This document shows positions 25,518-33,846 of a DNA stretch of 64,000 nt, piece after piece (position 1 is the stretch's first letter; each line of letters starts with the position of its first letter). Position numbers and translations under genes: made by a program. The stretch comes from CAMDPA01 sp964574325. GTDB taxonomy: Bacteria > Pseudomonadota > Alphaproteobacteria > Rhizobiales > Hyphomicrobiaceae. The stretch covers positions 50,312 through 114,311 of the forward strand of contig CAZNMY010000005.1 of NCBI GenBank assembly GCA_964574325.1, written 5' to 3'. Under the pieces are notes generated by a model. It worked only from the letters and a program-made list of their open reading frames with translations. It made no database searches and was not told the origin of the DNA.

Positions 25518-25844
25518 CTATTTGCCCGTCCCGGTCGTACCGCTACCTGTGCCGGAACTCGCGCTGCCGCGAACGTGGCCCTGCTGACAGGCTGCCAGGA
25601 ACTCGGTGCTCGACAGCCGCCCGTCGTTGTTGGTGTCGGCCACTTTGAAGTCCGTTACGTAGGTCTGCGCCTGCGTCTGCGTCAGAGACCCCGACTTGCT
25701 CGAGTCGGCGGTGTTCCACATCGTCTGGCACTCGGCCTGACTCATTTTCTGACCCGACGTCGTGCCGCCGGTTTGCGCCGCCACGCCATACGCTGACACC
25801 ATGGTGAATGCAGCAGCGATACTTGCCTTGATGATAGTGCTCAT
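25518..25844 (-). CDS. Secreted EF-hand protein
   Basis: 108 residues from ATG 25844. Signal peptide: SIAAAFTMVSAYGVAAQ, with cleavage expected after AAQ or near it. The mature part is Ser/Thr/Gly-rich with a canonical EF-hand loop DTNNDGRLSSTEF and a degenerate first loop around DSSKSGSL. Small periplasmic EF-hand proteins of this kind are common in Hyphomicrobiales and bind calcium. The start is confirmed by the EcfG promoter 50 nt upstream, which lies inside the longer open frame. Confidence 0.85.
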   Translation of the reverse strand: MSTIIKASIAAAFTMVSAYGVAAQTGGTTSGQKMSQAECQTMWNTADSSKSGSLTQTQAQTYVTDFKVADTNNDGRLSSTEFLAACQQGHVRGSASSGTGSGTTGTGK

Positions 25845-25893
25845 TGCGTTGCCTCGTTCTCTAAGCGCGGGCAACCTCTGCCCGCTGCCTCTC

Positions 25894-25918
25894 AACGTCC
25901 TCTGAGTGCTATCGTTCC
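25894..25918 (-). promoter_or_regulatory. EcfG-type promoter of the EF-hand gene
   Basis: Minus strand: GGAAC (25918-25914), 16-nt spacer, CGTT (25897-25894), 50 nt before ATG 25844. Confidence 0.8.
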
Positions 25919-26084
25919 AGGCTCGCATGGTCGGCACGGTTGCGGCGATCTTCGATCCGTAGGAATGCGAGCGATGAACGAACGGCTCAGGCATGCTCGG
26001 CCCGGCACTGAATACGACAGCAGCATCTACGGGTAGCCGTGACAGAGGAGTTGGAGGTCAGAGCAATCGGAGTAGGAGCGACAT

Positions 26085-26436
26085 GGATTGCTCGAGCCGG
26101 CGATTGGAACCCACATCGCTGTTTCAGCGTTGAAACGCATCGCAAAAGATGCCGGCCACTGTGTGATTTCGGTTGCACGAACAGCGACGGAGGCGCTTGC
26201 GTCTGCGAAAGCGCAGTCGCCGACCCTGTTGCTGTCCGATGTACGCTTGGCAGACGGGAGCGGCCGAAAGCGAAATAATGGCAGCGACCCGCGCGGCGGT
26301 GGTGTTCATCACCGCCTATCCTGAGCGGCTTTCGATTGGCGTCCACCTGCTAGACGCTGACGAACGTCGCGTCGTTCGAGCCCAATCAGATTCGAAACCT
26401 CATAACGCAGGCATTGCTGCAGTCGAAGCGGCAAGG
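26085..26436 (+). pseudogene. PhyR-like receiver domain remnant
   Basis: Three frames in succession rebuild most of the C-terminal receiver of PhyR, the GSR anti-anti-sigma factor. Frame 1 (from 26085): RIAKDAGHCVISVARTATEA and LLLSDVRLADGSG, which includes the phospho-acceptor Asp. Frame 2 (~26290): VVFITAYPERLSIG. Frame 3 (26375): FEPNQIRNLITQALLQSKR. PhyR receivers read LADIQLADGSSG, FITAYPERLLTGE and ISQALF at these places. Two frameshifts, no start and no sigma-like N-terminal domain: a dead copy. The nepR-ecfG pair lies 21 kb away. Confidence 0.75.
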
Positions 26437-26703
26437 ACCCATTCGCTCTGCAGCCGCATCGCTGAGTTCCGCATTGGCGCAGTCACGCCATGTGTGGAAC
26501 GAGCGAAGAGATTGCACTCTTATGCAGTCGGAAACAAGGTCGCAGCAAAGGGCCTACCATAACGGAGTGTTCGCAGCGTTTGGGGAGCGCTGCTTGTGAG
26601 GAGTCGAGGCGGGAGCTTCCACCCGCGACGACGGCCCCTATGCCCAGCGTCACGCCTGGAGGCTCACGTTCCAGTCAGTAACGCCCGGTTGGCAAGGCCG
26701 TGC

Positions 26704-26730
26704 GGGGCTCGGGTTTGAAACCCGGGCCCC
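26704..26730 (-). terminator. Strong GC hairpin downstream of the DUF883 gene
   Basis: GGGGCTCGGGTTT pairs with AAACCCGGGCCCC around a single base, with one G-T mismatch. It lies 20 nt past the stop at 26751. No T-run is present, so function as a terminator is inferred from position. Confidence 0.5.
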
Positions 26731-26750
26731 GAAGTGCGCATTGAACCTGA

Positions 26751-27056
26751 TTACTTCCACATTGCGCCGAGCAGAAATCCCATTGCCGCCGCCATCGCGA
26801 GAGTTGTGAGTGGGTGATCCTTGGTCGATTTTTCGACGGCCGTCTTGAAATTGCCTACGACAGCCTGCGCATTTTCCGCGGCCTCGATCCCTTTGCTGCT
26901 CAGTTCGTTCGACGCAGTTTTCAGGTCTTCGCGGGTCCGACTCGCCTGTTCCGTAGCATTGTCGACAAATTCTTTGCCCATGTCGGAGGCCTTCTTGTAC
27001 GCGGTCCCAGCCTGTTCACCCAAGCTAGTCGTGTCCTGTTGGTGATTGTGAACCAT
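26751..27056 (-). CDS. DUF883 (ElaB/YqjD-type) membrane-anchored protein
   Basis: 101 residues: a long amphipathic helix rich in Ala, Lys and Glu (~15-75, SDMGKEFVDNATEQASRTRE) and one C-terminal membrane anchor (LTTLAMAAAMGFLLGAMW). This is the ElaB/YqjD architecture; the E. coli members associate with ribosomes at the inner membrane in stationary phase. No EcfG consensus was found upstream. Confidence 0.85.
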   Translation of the reverse strand: MVHNHQQDTTSLGEQAGTAYKKASDMGKEFVDNATEQASRTREDLKTASNELSSKGIEAAENAQAVVGNFKTAVEKSTKDHPLTTLAMAAAMGFLLGAMWK

Positions 27057-27229
27057 CTCGGTCTCCTATCGAAGGGAATCCCCGTTCAACAACGCGCCGG
27101 GGTCGATGTAGGTTGCATCGCAAGTGGTGCCGTTTGTCGTTGTCGATGGGGGAAAGGTCGGGCCGCTTTCTGCACGAATTGTCGAGCGCCAGTTCGATGC
27201 TTGTGCGGAATTCGGCTGACGGACTAGGC

Positions 27230-27547
27230 GTCTGCGCGGGGGACCGGCTTGCGCCCGCTCCATCGTGTCCTCATCGCCCAGGCGACCAATGTCCCGTAGC
27301 GCGAAATCTGGTAGTGTTCGACGGCCTGCGCGCTGCCGATGATCGCGACGTTCCGAATGGCATCCTCGCAGATTTCGACAACGGCCTCCTTCGCCTCGGC
27401 GAGAATCCCCTCGATGCCTGGACACTTCTTCCCTCGCGGCTTTTACTCAATCGCTTTCGTCACCTCATCGAGCCGGCTGACCTGCTGCTCGATTTCACCA
27501 CGGTGATTTTCAAGTAACGACCTTGCAGGTTCCTCGAAGTGGACGGC
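27230..27547 (-). pseudogene. DUF892 (YciE/YciF-type ferritin-like) remnant
   Basis: Minus-strand frame: SLLENHRGEIEQQVSRLDEV, then a TAA at 27443-27445, then KPRGKKCPGIEGILAEAKEA, followed by AIIGSAQAVEHYQISRYGTL. In DUF892 proteins the KPRGKKC block directly follows the helix with the EGQ/E-x-x-V-x-RL pattern, so the stop interrupts a continuous domain. The N-terminal half and start are missing, and after YGTLVAWA the frame shifts (LGDEDTMERA appears in another frame). The helix-pair ferritin-like fold was for stress protection in relatives. Confidence 0.7.
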
Positions 27548-27629
27548 ATCTTTGGTTATGTGGCTCGAAGTGTTTCGCGTGGTCGGTTGGCGAAGCTCGC
27601 GGTTGTGGGTTCGCCCGTGTTCGCGCGGC

Positions 27630-28520
27630 TCAAACGCGGGCATAGCGAGTGACCATCTCGGCGCAGAAATCTGCAAACGCTGCGCTGTCCTTCGGCGGGC
27701 TCGTATGATGCGGCGCGAGGCCCAGATGTTCAGGCGTGAAGCAGAATGTGACCGTGAGGTTGAACTCGCTCAGCGATTCCATCAGCCGGTCGAACCAAGC
27801 GCGCGCACCCTCTCGATGCCAGTCTGCCCAAGACAGTCCGGTGCGCAGGTCGCGCACACCCAAGCGCTTCAGCCAGATGACCGCGTCGTCCAGACGATGA
27901 TCCTGGAAATGGAACCACTGGCAGATTCCAACTGCGGGCGTGTAGTCGCCGAAGCTGCGCGCGGCGAGTTTCGGCGTGCCGTCCTCGCGCAAAAGGCCCA
28001 TATGGAAGTGTCGGTAATAGGAGGAGCCCTCCGCTTCCCTGTGGCGCGTCGTTGCCTCCCAGCTGCGAGGCAGGTCGTAAAGGCTGTACCAGTGGATGCG
28101 TTCTGCCTTGCCACTGAGCAACTCTGCGGTGCGAATCAGTCCCCAGGCCTGCACTTCTTCCGCGCCGAACGATGAGACTCCAACCTCGGTGATCCATACC
28201 GGTAACTTCACGCAGGCTCGAATCTCCTCGAGTTTTTCCGGCCATTCGTCGATTTGCCACAAATTCCAATCGAGCGGAAAGCCGTGCACGGCGACGGCAT
28301 CGAGGTGATCGAGCACACCGCGAGCTGCAATGTTGCGCATAAACGCGGGATCAATCGGCGAAATGCCGCCCAGAACTCGGCGCAAGGCAGGGCGTGCCGC
28401 GGCGATTGCCTGCCCAGCGGCAATTGCCATATCTGAGAACATTCGCCAGTCGGGGTCGAGCTCCAGATCCCAATGCGACTTATTGTTCGGCTCATTCCAA
28501 ATCATCGCTGCTTCGATCAT
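27630..28520 (-). CDS. Clan GH-A glycosidase with circularly permuted barrel
   Basis: 296 residues, related to GH39/GH5-type enzymes annotated as beta-xylosidase in similar clusters. It opens directly with the strand bearing the acid/base Glu (AAMIWNEPNNKSHWD) and contains the nucleophile in PVWITEVGVSSFG. After the last strand (YYRHFHMGLL) it continues with what is normally the start of such a barrel: GICQWFHFQDHRLDDAVIWL, DLRTGLSWADWH and TVTFCFTPEHLG, ending EMVTRYARV. That end would run straight into IWNEPN in a normal protein. Both catalytic Glu are kept. No signal peptide. ATGA overlap with the methyltransferase. Confidence 0.8.
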   Translation of the reverse strand: MIEAAMIWNEPNNKSHWDLELDPDWRMFSDMAIAAGQAIAAARPALRRVLGGISPIDPAFMRNIAARGVLDHLDAVAVHGFPLDWNLWQIDEWPEKLEEIRACVKLPVWITEVGVSSFGAEEVQAWGLIRTAELLSGKAERIHWYSLYDLPRSWEATTRHREAEGSSYYRHFHMGLLREDGTPKLAARSFGDYTPAVGICQWFHFQDHRLDDAVIWLKRLGVRDLRTGLSWADWHREGARAWFDRLMESLSEFNLTVTFCFTPEHLGLAPHHTSPPKDSAAFADFCAEMVTRYARV

Positions 28521-29254
28521 CCCTGTCCCCTATCCCCGAGCCGTCGGCATACGTAGACCTCGGCCTCCGGATGCTCGATTATTTCGAAGCCTGCGCTGCG
28601 CAGCATGGCTTCGAGGCAGGCGCGGTTCGGTACCCACCAATTCGTATCATCGGCGGCGTAGCGGGCCTCGACGAAATGCAACTTTGGATAGCCCGGCCTA
28701 TCGAAATGGTCGGTTTGCCAGAAATCGTAGTCCAACTCGACAGGCTCCACATCGGGGGTGCCACGCAGCATCGATTGCACGACAAGTCGATCCTTCACGA
28801 CATTGTCGTAGATCAGGTCGAGCGCCAGCAACGGATGCCGGAGGTGGTAGAGGACGCCGAGAAACAGCACGAGATCAAACTGCTGTCTGAGCTTCGCAAC
28901 GTCGTAGACCGACATCTGCCGCAGCTCGATCTCGACGCCCTGCATCTCGGCGGCGAACCGCGCCTGCGCCAGGTAATCTTCGCGCTCGTCGATAGCCAGC
29001 ACGTGCGCCGCACCCAGCCGCTTCATCTCGATCGCATAGAAGCCTGCGTTGCAACCGATATCGAGTACGGTCTTGCCGTAAACCTCGCTGCTAATTGCGC
29101 TCGCGAAACGCTTCCATTTGATCGACGGGTAATTGCCGAGCGGATGGCTCGGCGCGGTCTCGTGGCCGCCCAGGCACATGTTGTGGAACCAGGGTCCGAG
29201 AGACTCGATTCGCCGCTTGATCTCGGCCGGGCTCAGCTCGGGGTTGGAACTCAT
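28517..29254 (-). CDS. TIGR04290-type methyltransferase
   Basis: 245 residues from ATG 29254 (or 29278). SAM-binding VLDIGCNAGFYAIEMKRLGA, acidic loop LAIDEREDYL, and FDLVLFLGVLYHLRHPLLAL, as in DUF1698/CmoB-like enzymes. The N-terminal LGPWFHNMCLGGH and C-terminal FVEARYAADDTNWWVPN match the Rta_06860 methyltransferase family that co-occurs with the TIGR04295 radical SAM enzyme, present here on the other arm. Likely methylates a glycan or cyclitol precursor; the acceptor is unknown. Confidence 0.85.
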   Translation of the reverse strand: MSSNPELSPAEIKRRIESLGPWFHNMCLGGHETAPSHPLGNYPSIKWKRFASAISSEVYGKTVLDIGCNAGFYAIEMKRLGAAHVLAIDEREDYLAQARFAAEMQGVEIELRQMSVYDVAKLRQQFDLVLFLGVLYHLRHPLLALDLIYDNVVKDRLVVQSMLRGTPDVEPVELDYDFWQTDHFDRPGYPKLHFVEARYAADDTNWWVPNRACLEAMLRSAGFEIIEHPEAEVYVCRRLGDRGQG

Positions 29255-29385
29255 GATCGGGTCGCGGTCGCGCTCCATCGTTGTGCTCGATCAGTGTCGC
29301 AGCAAAGCGGTCGAGTTCTCGACGTGGCAAGACGCCGTGCAGAATGCCTTGCGCAATCCCCGCGTGAGTCGATTTTGCTCTATGC

Positions 29386-30000
29386 TCACGACGCCGCCCG
29401 CTCATTCGTCTGATCGTGGCAAACGTCGGCTGCAGCGTTGTGCTGCACCGTTATCCGGTGCACGGAACCGATCGGGACAGATATGCTGTGCCACCTCGAG
29501 ATCGGCACGCCATGTGCCGCAAGAAGCAGCGCCCTGATGATCTCGGCGTGAGTGACGACGGCAACGGCCGCACCCTTCCAGCGTTGCGCGAATTCGCCGA
29601 CGCTGGACCACACGCGCTGCTGAACACCCACCATCGTCTCCCCGCCCGGTGTGCGCGCATTTTCTCGGCGTGCGTTCCACAGCCGCCACCATGGATCGTC
29701 TTCCAGTTCGGCAAATAGTCGGCCGCTCCAGTATCCGAAATCGATTTCGTCGATTCCGTCGCACGTCGTCACGTCCAGGACAGCTGCGTTCGCGAGGATC
29801 TCCGCTGTCTCGCGCGCGCGCCGGGTGGGACTCGCCTGGATGGCGACGAGATCGCTCACCCAGGGCTGCATCGCCAAGCGGATGATTTGTCCCCGCCCCA
29901 CCGCCGACAGTGCTACATCAGAGCGCCCCGCGAGCACGTGGTCGCCCAGGGTGTGCTCGCCATGACGGATCAGATGGACGGTAGTCTGCCAAGTCTTCAC
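29386..30000 (-). CDS. Histidine phosphatase (phosphoglycerate-mutase-like)
   Basis: 204 residues from the GTG at 30000, which overlaps the stop of the inositol-phosphate-synthase gene (GTGA). The catalytic motif is HLIRHGEHTLGDH with the phospho-accepting His; the acid is in TCDGIDEIDFGYWSG and the second His in VAVVTHAEIIRALLLA. Close to cobC/GpmB-type small-molecule phosphatases. In this context it may dephosphorylate the inositol phosphate made by its neighbour. 131 bp separate it from the methyltransferase. Confidence 0.87.
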   Translation of the reverse strand: MKTWQTTVHLIRHGEHTLGDHVLAGRSDVALSAVGRGQIIRLAMQPWVSDLVAIQASPTRRARETAEILANAAVLDVTTCDGIDEIDFGYWSGRLFAELEDDPWWRLWNARRENARTPGGETMVGVQQRVWSSVGEFAQRWKGAAVAVVTHAEIIRALLLAAHGVPISRWHSISVPIGSVHRITVQHNAAADVCHDQTNERAAS

Positions 30001-31088
30001 CCCGCTGCCCCCTCGATAAATCTGAGATATGCTGCACATGCCTCGTGATCGTCGAGCTGTATTGGCGGTGCTTTCATTAGCCAGCAGCTCGGCTCGATCA
30101 GAGCGCCAGACAGACGCCGATCCATCGCGATCTTCGCGCATCTGACGGCGTCGATGACGATGCCAGCCGAGTTCGGAGAGTCCCACACGTCGAGCTTGAG
30201 CTCGATTGTGACCGGTGCACCGCCGAATGCAGTTCCTTCGAGGCGGATGAGCGCCATTTTCCTGTCGGTCAGCCATGGCACGAAGTCGCTCGGACCGATG
30301 TGGATGCAATCCGCGGCCAGCGGAGAGTCGAGTTGAGATTGCACGGCCTCGGTCTTGGAAATCTTTTTGCTCTGCAGCCGCTCCCGCTCCAGCATGTTCT
30401 TAAAATCGGCATTGCCGCCGAAATTGAGCTGGAACGTTCGCTCGAGGCTGACGCCCCGATCCCGCATCAGTCTTGTGAGCACCCGGTGAACGATCGTTGC
30501 CCCCAACTGGCTTTTGATGTCGTCACCGATAAGAGGCAGCTTGTGCTCCTCGAAGCGTGCGCGCCACTTCGCAGAACTCGCCAGGAAGACGGGGATGCAG
30601 TTGACGAACGCACAGCCGGCCTTCAATGCCTGTTCCGCGTAGTACTCGCTCGCAAGCTGAGCGCCGACGGGGAGATAGGACACCACGACGTCAGTGCGGC
30701 TCTCGGCAAGTATCGCCGCCACGTTGCATTCGGGAAGGCTCGACTCGGTCACATCCTCGCGCAGATATCGACCCAGACCATCGAGCGTTCTTCCGCGTTG
30801 CACGACGCAGCCCGATGCCGCGGGAGTGCAGAAGCGCAGCGTATTGTTGGGCCTGGCAAAGATCGCCTCGGCGGCGTCAAGCCCGACCTTGCTGACGCTG
30901 ACGTCGAACGCGGAGGATATCTCGATCCCGCTGGGGCGATACCCGCCGATGTCGACCGTCATCAACCCAGGCAGCGCACTGTCGTCGCACGATCGGCCAT
31001 AGTGTTCGATGCCTTGCAAGAGCGACGACGCACAGTTGCCGACGCCGACAATGGCCACACGGACGGTTCGTGAATGGCGGGCACCCAT
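29997..31088 (-). CDS. Myo-inositol-1-phosphate synthase family protein
   Basis: 363 residues. NAD-binding VAIVGVGNCASSLLQGIEHY, then the family region around VVSYLPVGAQLASEYYAEQAL and FVNCIPVFLASSAKW, the catalytic-core LPLIGDDIKSQLGATIVHRVL and LNFGGNADFKNMLERERLQSKKISKTEAV with conserved Lys residues. This is the shorter actinobacterial/bacterial INO1 class. It converts glucose-6-phosphate to inositol-1-phosphate, so the cluster probably makes an inositol-containing glycan or cyclitol glycoside. First gene of the minus arm, 52 nt from an EcfG promoter. Confidence 0.9.
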   Translation of the reverse strand: MGARHSRTVRVAIVGVGNCASSLLQGIEHYGRSCDDSALPGLMTVDIGGYRPSGIEISSAFDVSVSKVGLDAAEAIFARPNNTLRFCTPAASGCVVQRGRTLDGLGRYLREDVTESSLPECNVAAILAESRTDVVVSYLPVGAQLASEYYAEQALKAGCAFVNCIPVFLASSAKWRARFEEHKLPLIGDDIKSQLGATIVHRVLTRLMRDRGVSLERTFQLNFGGNADFKNMLERERLQSKKISKTEAVQSQLDSPLAADCIHIGPSDFVPWLTDRKMALIRLEGTAFGGAPVTIELKLDVWDSPNSAGIVIDAVRCAKIAMDRRLSGALIEPSCWLMKAPPIQLDDHEACAAYLRFIEGAAG

Positions 31089-31139
31089 GGATCGGCTCTC
31101 GGAAAATGAGCGTCGGTCGACGCTCTAAGGTCTGAACAG

Positions 31140-31165
31140 AACGCAAGCGCCGATAGGTTTGTTCC
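31140..31165 (-). promoter_or_regulatory. EcfG-type promoter of the inositol-phosphate arm
   Basis: Minus strand: GGAAC (31165-31161), 17-nt spacer, CGTT (31143-31140), 52 nt before ATG 31088. Confidence 0.8.
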
Positions 31166-31543
31166 TCGTCGGTCACCGCTGAGGAAGCCAGCAGCGCTCG
31201 AACGCGCTACTGCTCGATTCGACTGCGGTCTGCATCATGAAGGCCAGCGAATTACAACCATGACGAATTGATTCGTGAATCGGCAGAGGTGCGTTGCACC
31301 CGTCATTGCGGGCGCGCGACGCCGGGCAAGTGGACGCCCATGGCATTCTGAGTTGCGAGTCTGCAGACCCTGACATCGAGCTTGCACCGATCTTCAGGCG
31401 CTTGTTTGCTGGGTGTTCGAGGGTTGCGGGCTGGCGATGATGTTTCAGGAGACGGCCGGAGAGAGAAACACGAGCCGCTTCTCCAGATTGGTCTGGCCGG
31501 GGAACGCGCAGGGTGGGGTATTGCTCCGCGGCTGTATCTTGCA
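31166..31543. other. Divergent intergenic region of the oligosaccharide cluster
   Basis: About 380 bp between the two outward-facing EcfG promoters. The open frames through it are Arg/Pro-rich and unrecognised. No further repeat or hairpin of note was seen. Confidence 0.4.
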
Positions 31544-31568
31544 GGAACCAGGAACACCGCTTCGCGTT
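31544..31568 (+). promoter_or_regulatory. EcfG-type promoter of the glycosyltransferase arm
   Basis: GGAAC at 31544-31548, 16-nt spacer, CGTT at 31565-31568, 51 nt before the GTG at 31619. An eight-gene overlapping operon follows. Confidence 0.8.
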
Positions 31569-31618
31569 TCCTCGTCCGGGTACTTACCTTCGGTTCAATT
31601 CAGCCTGAGAGGCGCGCG

Positions 31619-32728
31619 GTGGGAGAGACGGTCCTCGTGACGGGTGGCTGCGGCTTCATCGGCCGGCACGTGTGCCGGGCTTTGGTGGAACGCGGCCACC
31701 GCGTAAGAGTTCTCGACGCTTTCATTCAGCAGGTGCATGGCCGACACGGCCGCCATCGTGCGCTCGGATTCGACGCAGAAATTATTTTCGGAGATGTAAG
31801 GGACAGTGAAATGGTCCGCCGTTCGCTCGGCGGCGTCGATGCCGTCATTCATCTCGCTGCCGAGGTTGGGGTCGGCCAGAGCATGTATGAGATCGGCCGC
31901 TACGTTAGCGCAAACGATTTCGGCACAGCCGTTCTGCTCGAGGCAATCTCGCGCCTTCCGGTGCGGCGTGTCGTGGTCGCCTCCTCGATGAGCATCTATG
32001 GAGAGGGTCTCTATCGGGCGCCCAATGGCAGTGTCGTACATGATGCGACGCGGGATCCGCAGCCAGACCGATGGGACCCGGTGGCGACGGACGGCAGCCC
32101 CTTGAAGCCGCTTGCAACGCCCGAGTCGAAGTTGCCCGCGCTTTCGTCCGTGTATGCACTGTCGAAACATATGCAGGAGCGTCTGACGCTGATGATCTGT
32201 GCCGCGTACGGCGTGGAAGGCTGCGCGCTGCGCTTGTTCAATGTGTTCGGACCCGGACAGGCGCTCTCCAATCCATATACCGGCGTGCTCGCAATCTTTG
32301 CGTCGCGGCTTTTCAACCGTCAGCGCCCCCTCGTATTCGAGGACGGCATGCAACTGCGCGATTTCGTGCATGTGTCTGACGTGGCAGCAGCGTTCTTGCT
32401 CGCACTGGAGCGGCCGGAAGCTGCGGGCCGAGTATTCAATGTCGGCAGCGGCGTGGAGCGAAACATAGTGAGCGTCGCTCGTGCGCTTGCCGAGGCGATG
32501 GGTGTGCCTGAAATCGAGCCGGAGGTGCTCGGCAAGGCACGCTCCGGTGACATCCGTCATTGTTTTGCGGACATCTCTCTGGCGAAGCAACTTCTGGGCT
32601 ATGCGCCGGCCGGCAGGTTCGGTGCCCAGTCATTGGGAGAACTCGCGGAATGGGTGGCGCGCAGGGGCGCAAGCGATCATGTCGATCGCGCTTATGACGA
32701 ACTGCAATCGAGAGGCCTCGTTCAATGA
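31619..32728 (+). CDS. NAD-dependent sugar epimerase/dehydratase
   Basis: 369 residues from the GTG at 31619, preceded by GAGAGG; the longer open frame upstream contains the promoter and is not coding. Extended SDR: VLVTGGCGFIGRHVC, HLAAEVGVGQSMYE, SSMSIYGEG, catalytic YALSK, LFNVFGPGQALSNPYTG, and VFNVGSG in the C-terminal part. Substrate is a nucleotide sugar (UDP- or dTDP-linked), not determinable here. First gene of the plus arm. Confidence 0.88.
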   Translation: MGETVLVTGGCGFIGRHVCRALVERGHRVRVLDAFIQQVHGRHGRHRALGFDAEIIFGDVRDSEMVRRSLGGVDAVIHLAAEVGVGQSMYEIGRYVSANDFGTAVLLEAISRLPVRRVVVASSMSIYGEGLYRAPNGSVVHDATRDPQPDRWDPVATDGSPLKPLATPESKLPALSSVYALSKHMQERLTLMICAAYGVEGCALRLFNVFGPGQALSNPYTGVLAIFASRLFNRQRPLVFEDGMQLRDFVHVSDVAAAFLLALERPEAAGRVFNVGSGVERNIVSVARALAEAMGVPEIEPEVLGKARSGDIRHCFADISLAKQLLGYAPAGRFGAQSLGELAEWVARRGASDHVDRAYDELQSRGLVQ

Positions 32729-33846
32729 GCATGCTTCGAGCGGCCCCCGCTCTACTGTGTTCGCGTCCGCTCGTGGTGACGGGGGGCGCCGGATTCATCG
32801 GCTGCAACCTTGCTGCTCGGCTGGCTCGTGAAGGCAACCACGTCATCGTTTTCGACTCTTTGGCCCGAACGGGTGTGGAAGAGAATCTCGATTGGCTGCG
32901 ACGCGAGCAACCGCAACGCATCTCGTTCGTGCGAGCAGACGTGCGCGATCGCGACGCGGTAGGTGAAGTGATCGGCAGCTGTGCGAGCGTTTTTCATCTT
33001 GCGGCTCAGGTGGCGGTGACCTCGAGCATGATCGATTCCCGGCACGATCTCGAGGTCAATGTCGAGGGCACGTTCAACGTCCTCGATGCAGCGCGCCGAG
33101 CACGTCACCGTCCGTCCGTGATCGTTGCCAGCACGAACAAGGTATATGGCAATATGTGCGATGTGGCTATTGAGTTGCGCGATGGCCGCTATCGGCCTGT
33201 CGACGAGAAAACGGCGCTCCATGGTGTTGGAGAGAGCCAGTCGTTGTCGTTCCAAACGCCCTACGGTTGCTCGAAAGGCGCTGCCGACCAGTATGCCATC
33301 GAATGGGCGCGCACCCAGGGTGTCCAGACCGTTGTCCTGCGCATGAGCTGCATCTATGGCCCGCGCCAGCATGGCACCACGGATCAGGGTTGGGTCGCCC
33401 ATTTCGCCGCGAGCGTGCTCTCTGGCCGGCCGATCACAATCTTCGGCGACGGTTGTCAGGTGCGCGACGTGCTGCACGTGGACAATGCCGTAGAGGCTTA
33501 CGTCGGCGCGTGGCAGCGAATAGATTCCGTAGCAGGCAAGGCGTTCAATCTTGGTGGCGGACCTGCCAATGCCGTCAGCGTTGCCAGCGTTGCCGCACTG
33601 CTTGCTCGACTGGCAGGCACGCAGCCCGACCTGCATTTCGCGGAGTGGCGGCCGGGAGATCAGCGCTGGTTTGTCTCCGATACGCGCGCCGTCGCTTCAG
33701 CCCTCGATTTGCCGACGCCGTTGCCGTGGCGACAGGGCATCGCCCATCTCTACTCCTATATGGCGGATCGCGCGCGTGGAGAGACAGCGGGTAAAACGGC
33801 GAAGGTGGCGAAACGATCACGTCACCATGTGCAGGAGGCCTCATGA
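32725..33846 (+). CDS. NAD-dependent epimerase (CDP-paratose/tyvelose 2-epimerase-like)
   Basis: 373-residue extended SDR. VTGGAGFIGCNLAARLA, FHLAAQVAVTSS, ASTNKVYGNM, catalytic YGCSK, MSCIYGPRQHGTTDQGWVAHF and FGDGCQVRDVLHVDNAV; the WRPGDQRWFVSDT motif near the C-terminus and STNKVYG resemble 2-epimerases of CDP-tyvelose and relatives. Overlaps its neighbours at both ends (ATGA). A basic tail of ~20 residues ends the protein. Confidence 0.87.
   Translation: MSMLRAAPALLCSRPLVVTGGAGFIGCNLAARLAREGNHVIVFDSLARTGVEENLDWLRREQPQRISFVRADVRDRDAVGEVIGSCASVFHLAAQVAVTSSMIDSRHDLEVNVEGTFNVLDAARRARHRPSVIVASTNKVYGNMCDVAIELRDGRYRPVDEKTALHGVGESQSLSFQTPYGCSKGAADQYAIEWARTQGVQTVVLRMSCIYGPRQHGTTDQGWVAHFAASVLSGRPITIFGDGCQVRDVLHVDNAVEAYVGAWQRIDSVAGKAFNLGGGPANAVSVASVAALLARLAGTQPDLHFAEWRPGDQRWFVSDTRAVASALDLPTPLPWRQGIAHLYSYMADRARGETAGKTAKVAKRSRHHVQEAS

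Noticed and set aside
25125..25796. 223-codon plus-strand frame over the EF-hand gene
   Set aside because: Antisense to a gene with signal peptide, EF-hand and EcfG promoter; the peptide is low-complexity and Arg-rich.
26704..26730. GC-rich hairpin considered as an IS end or attachment site
   Set aside because: No partner repeat, flanking duplication or transposase is nearby; position after a stop codon suggests termination.
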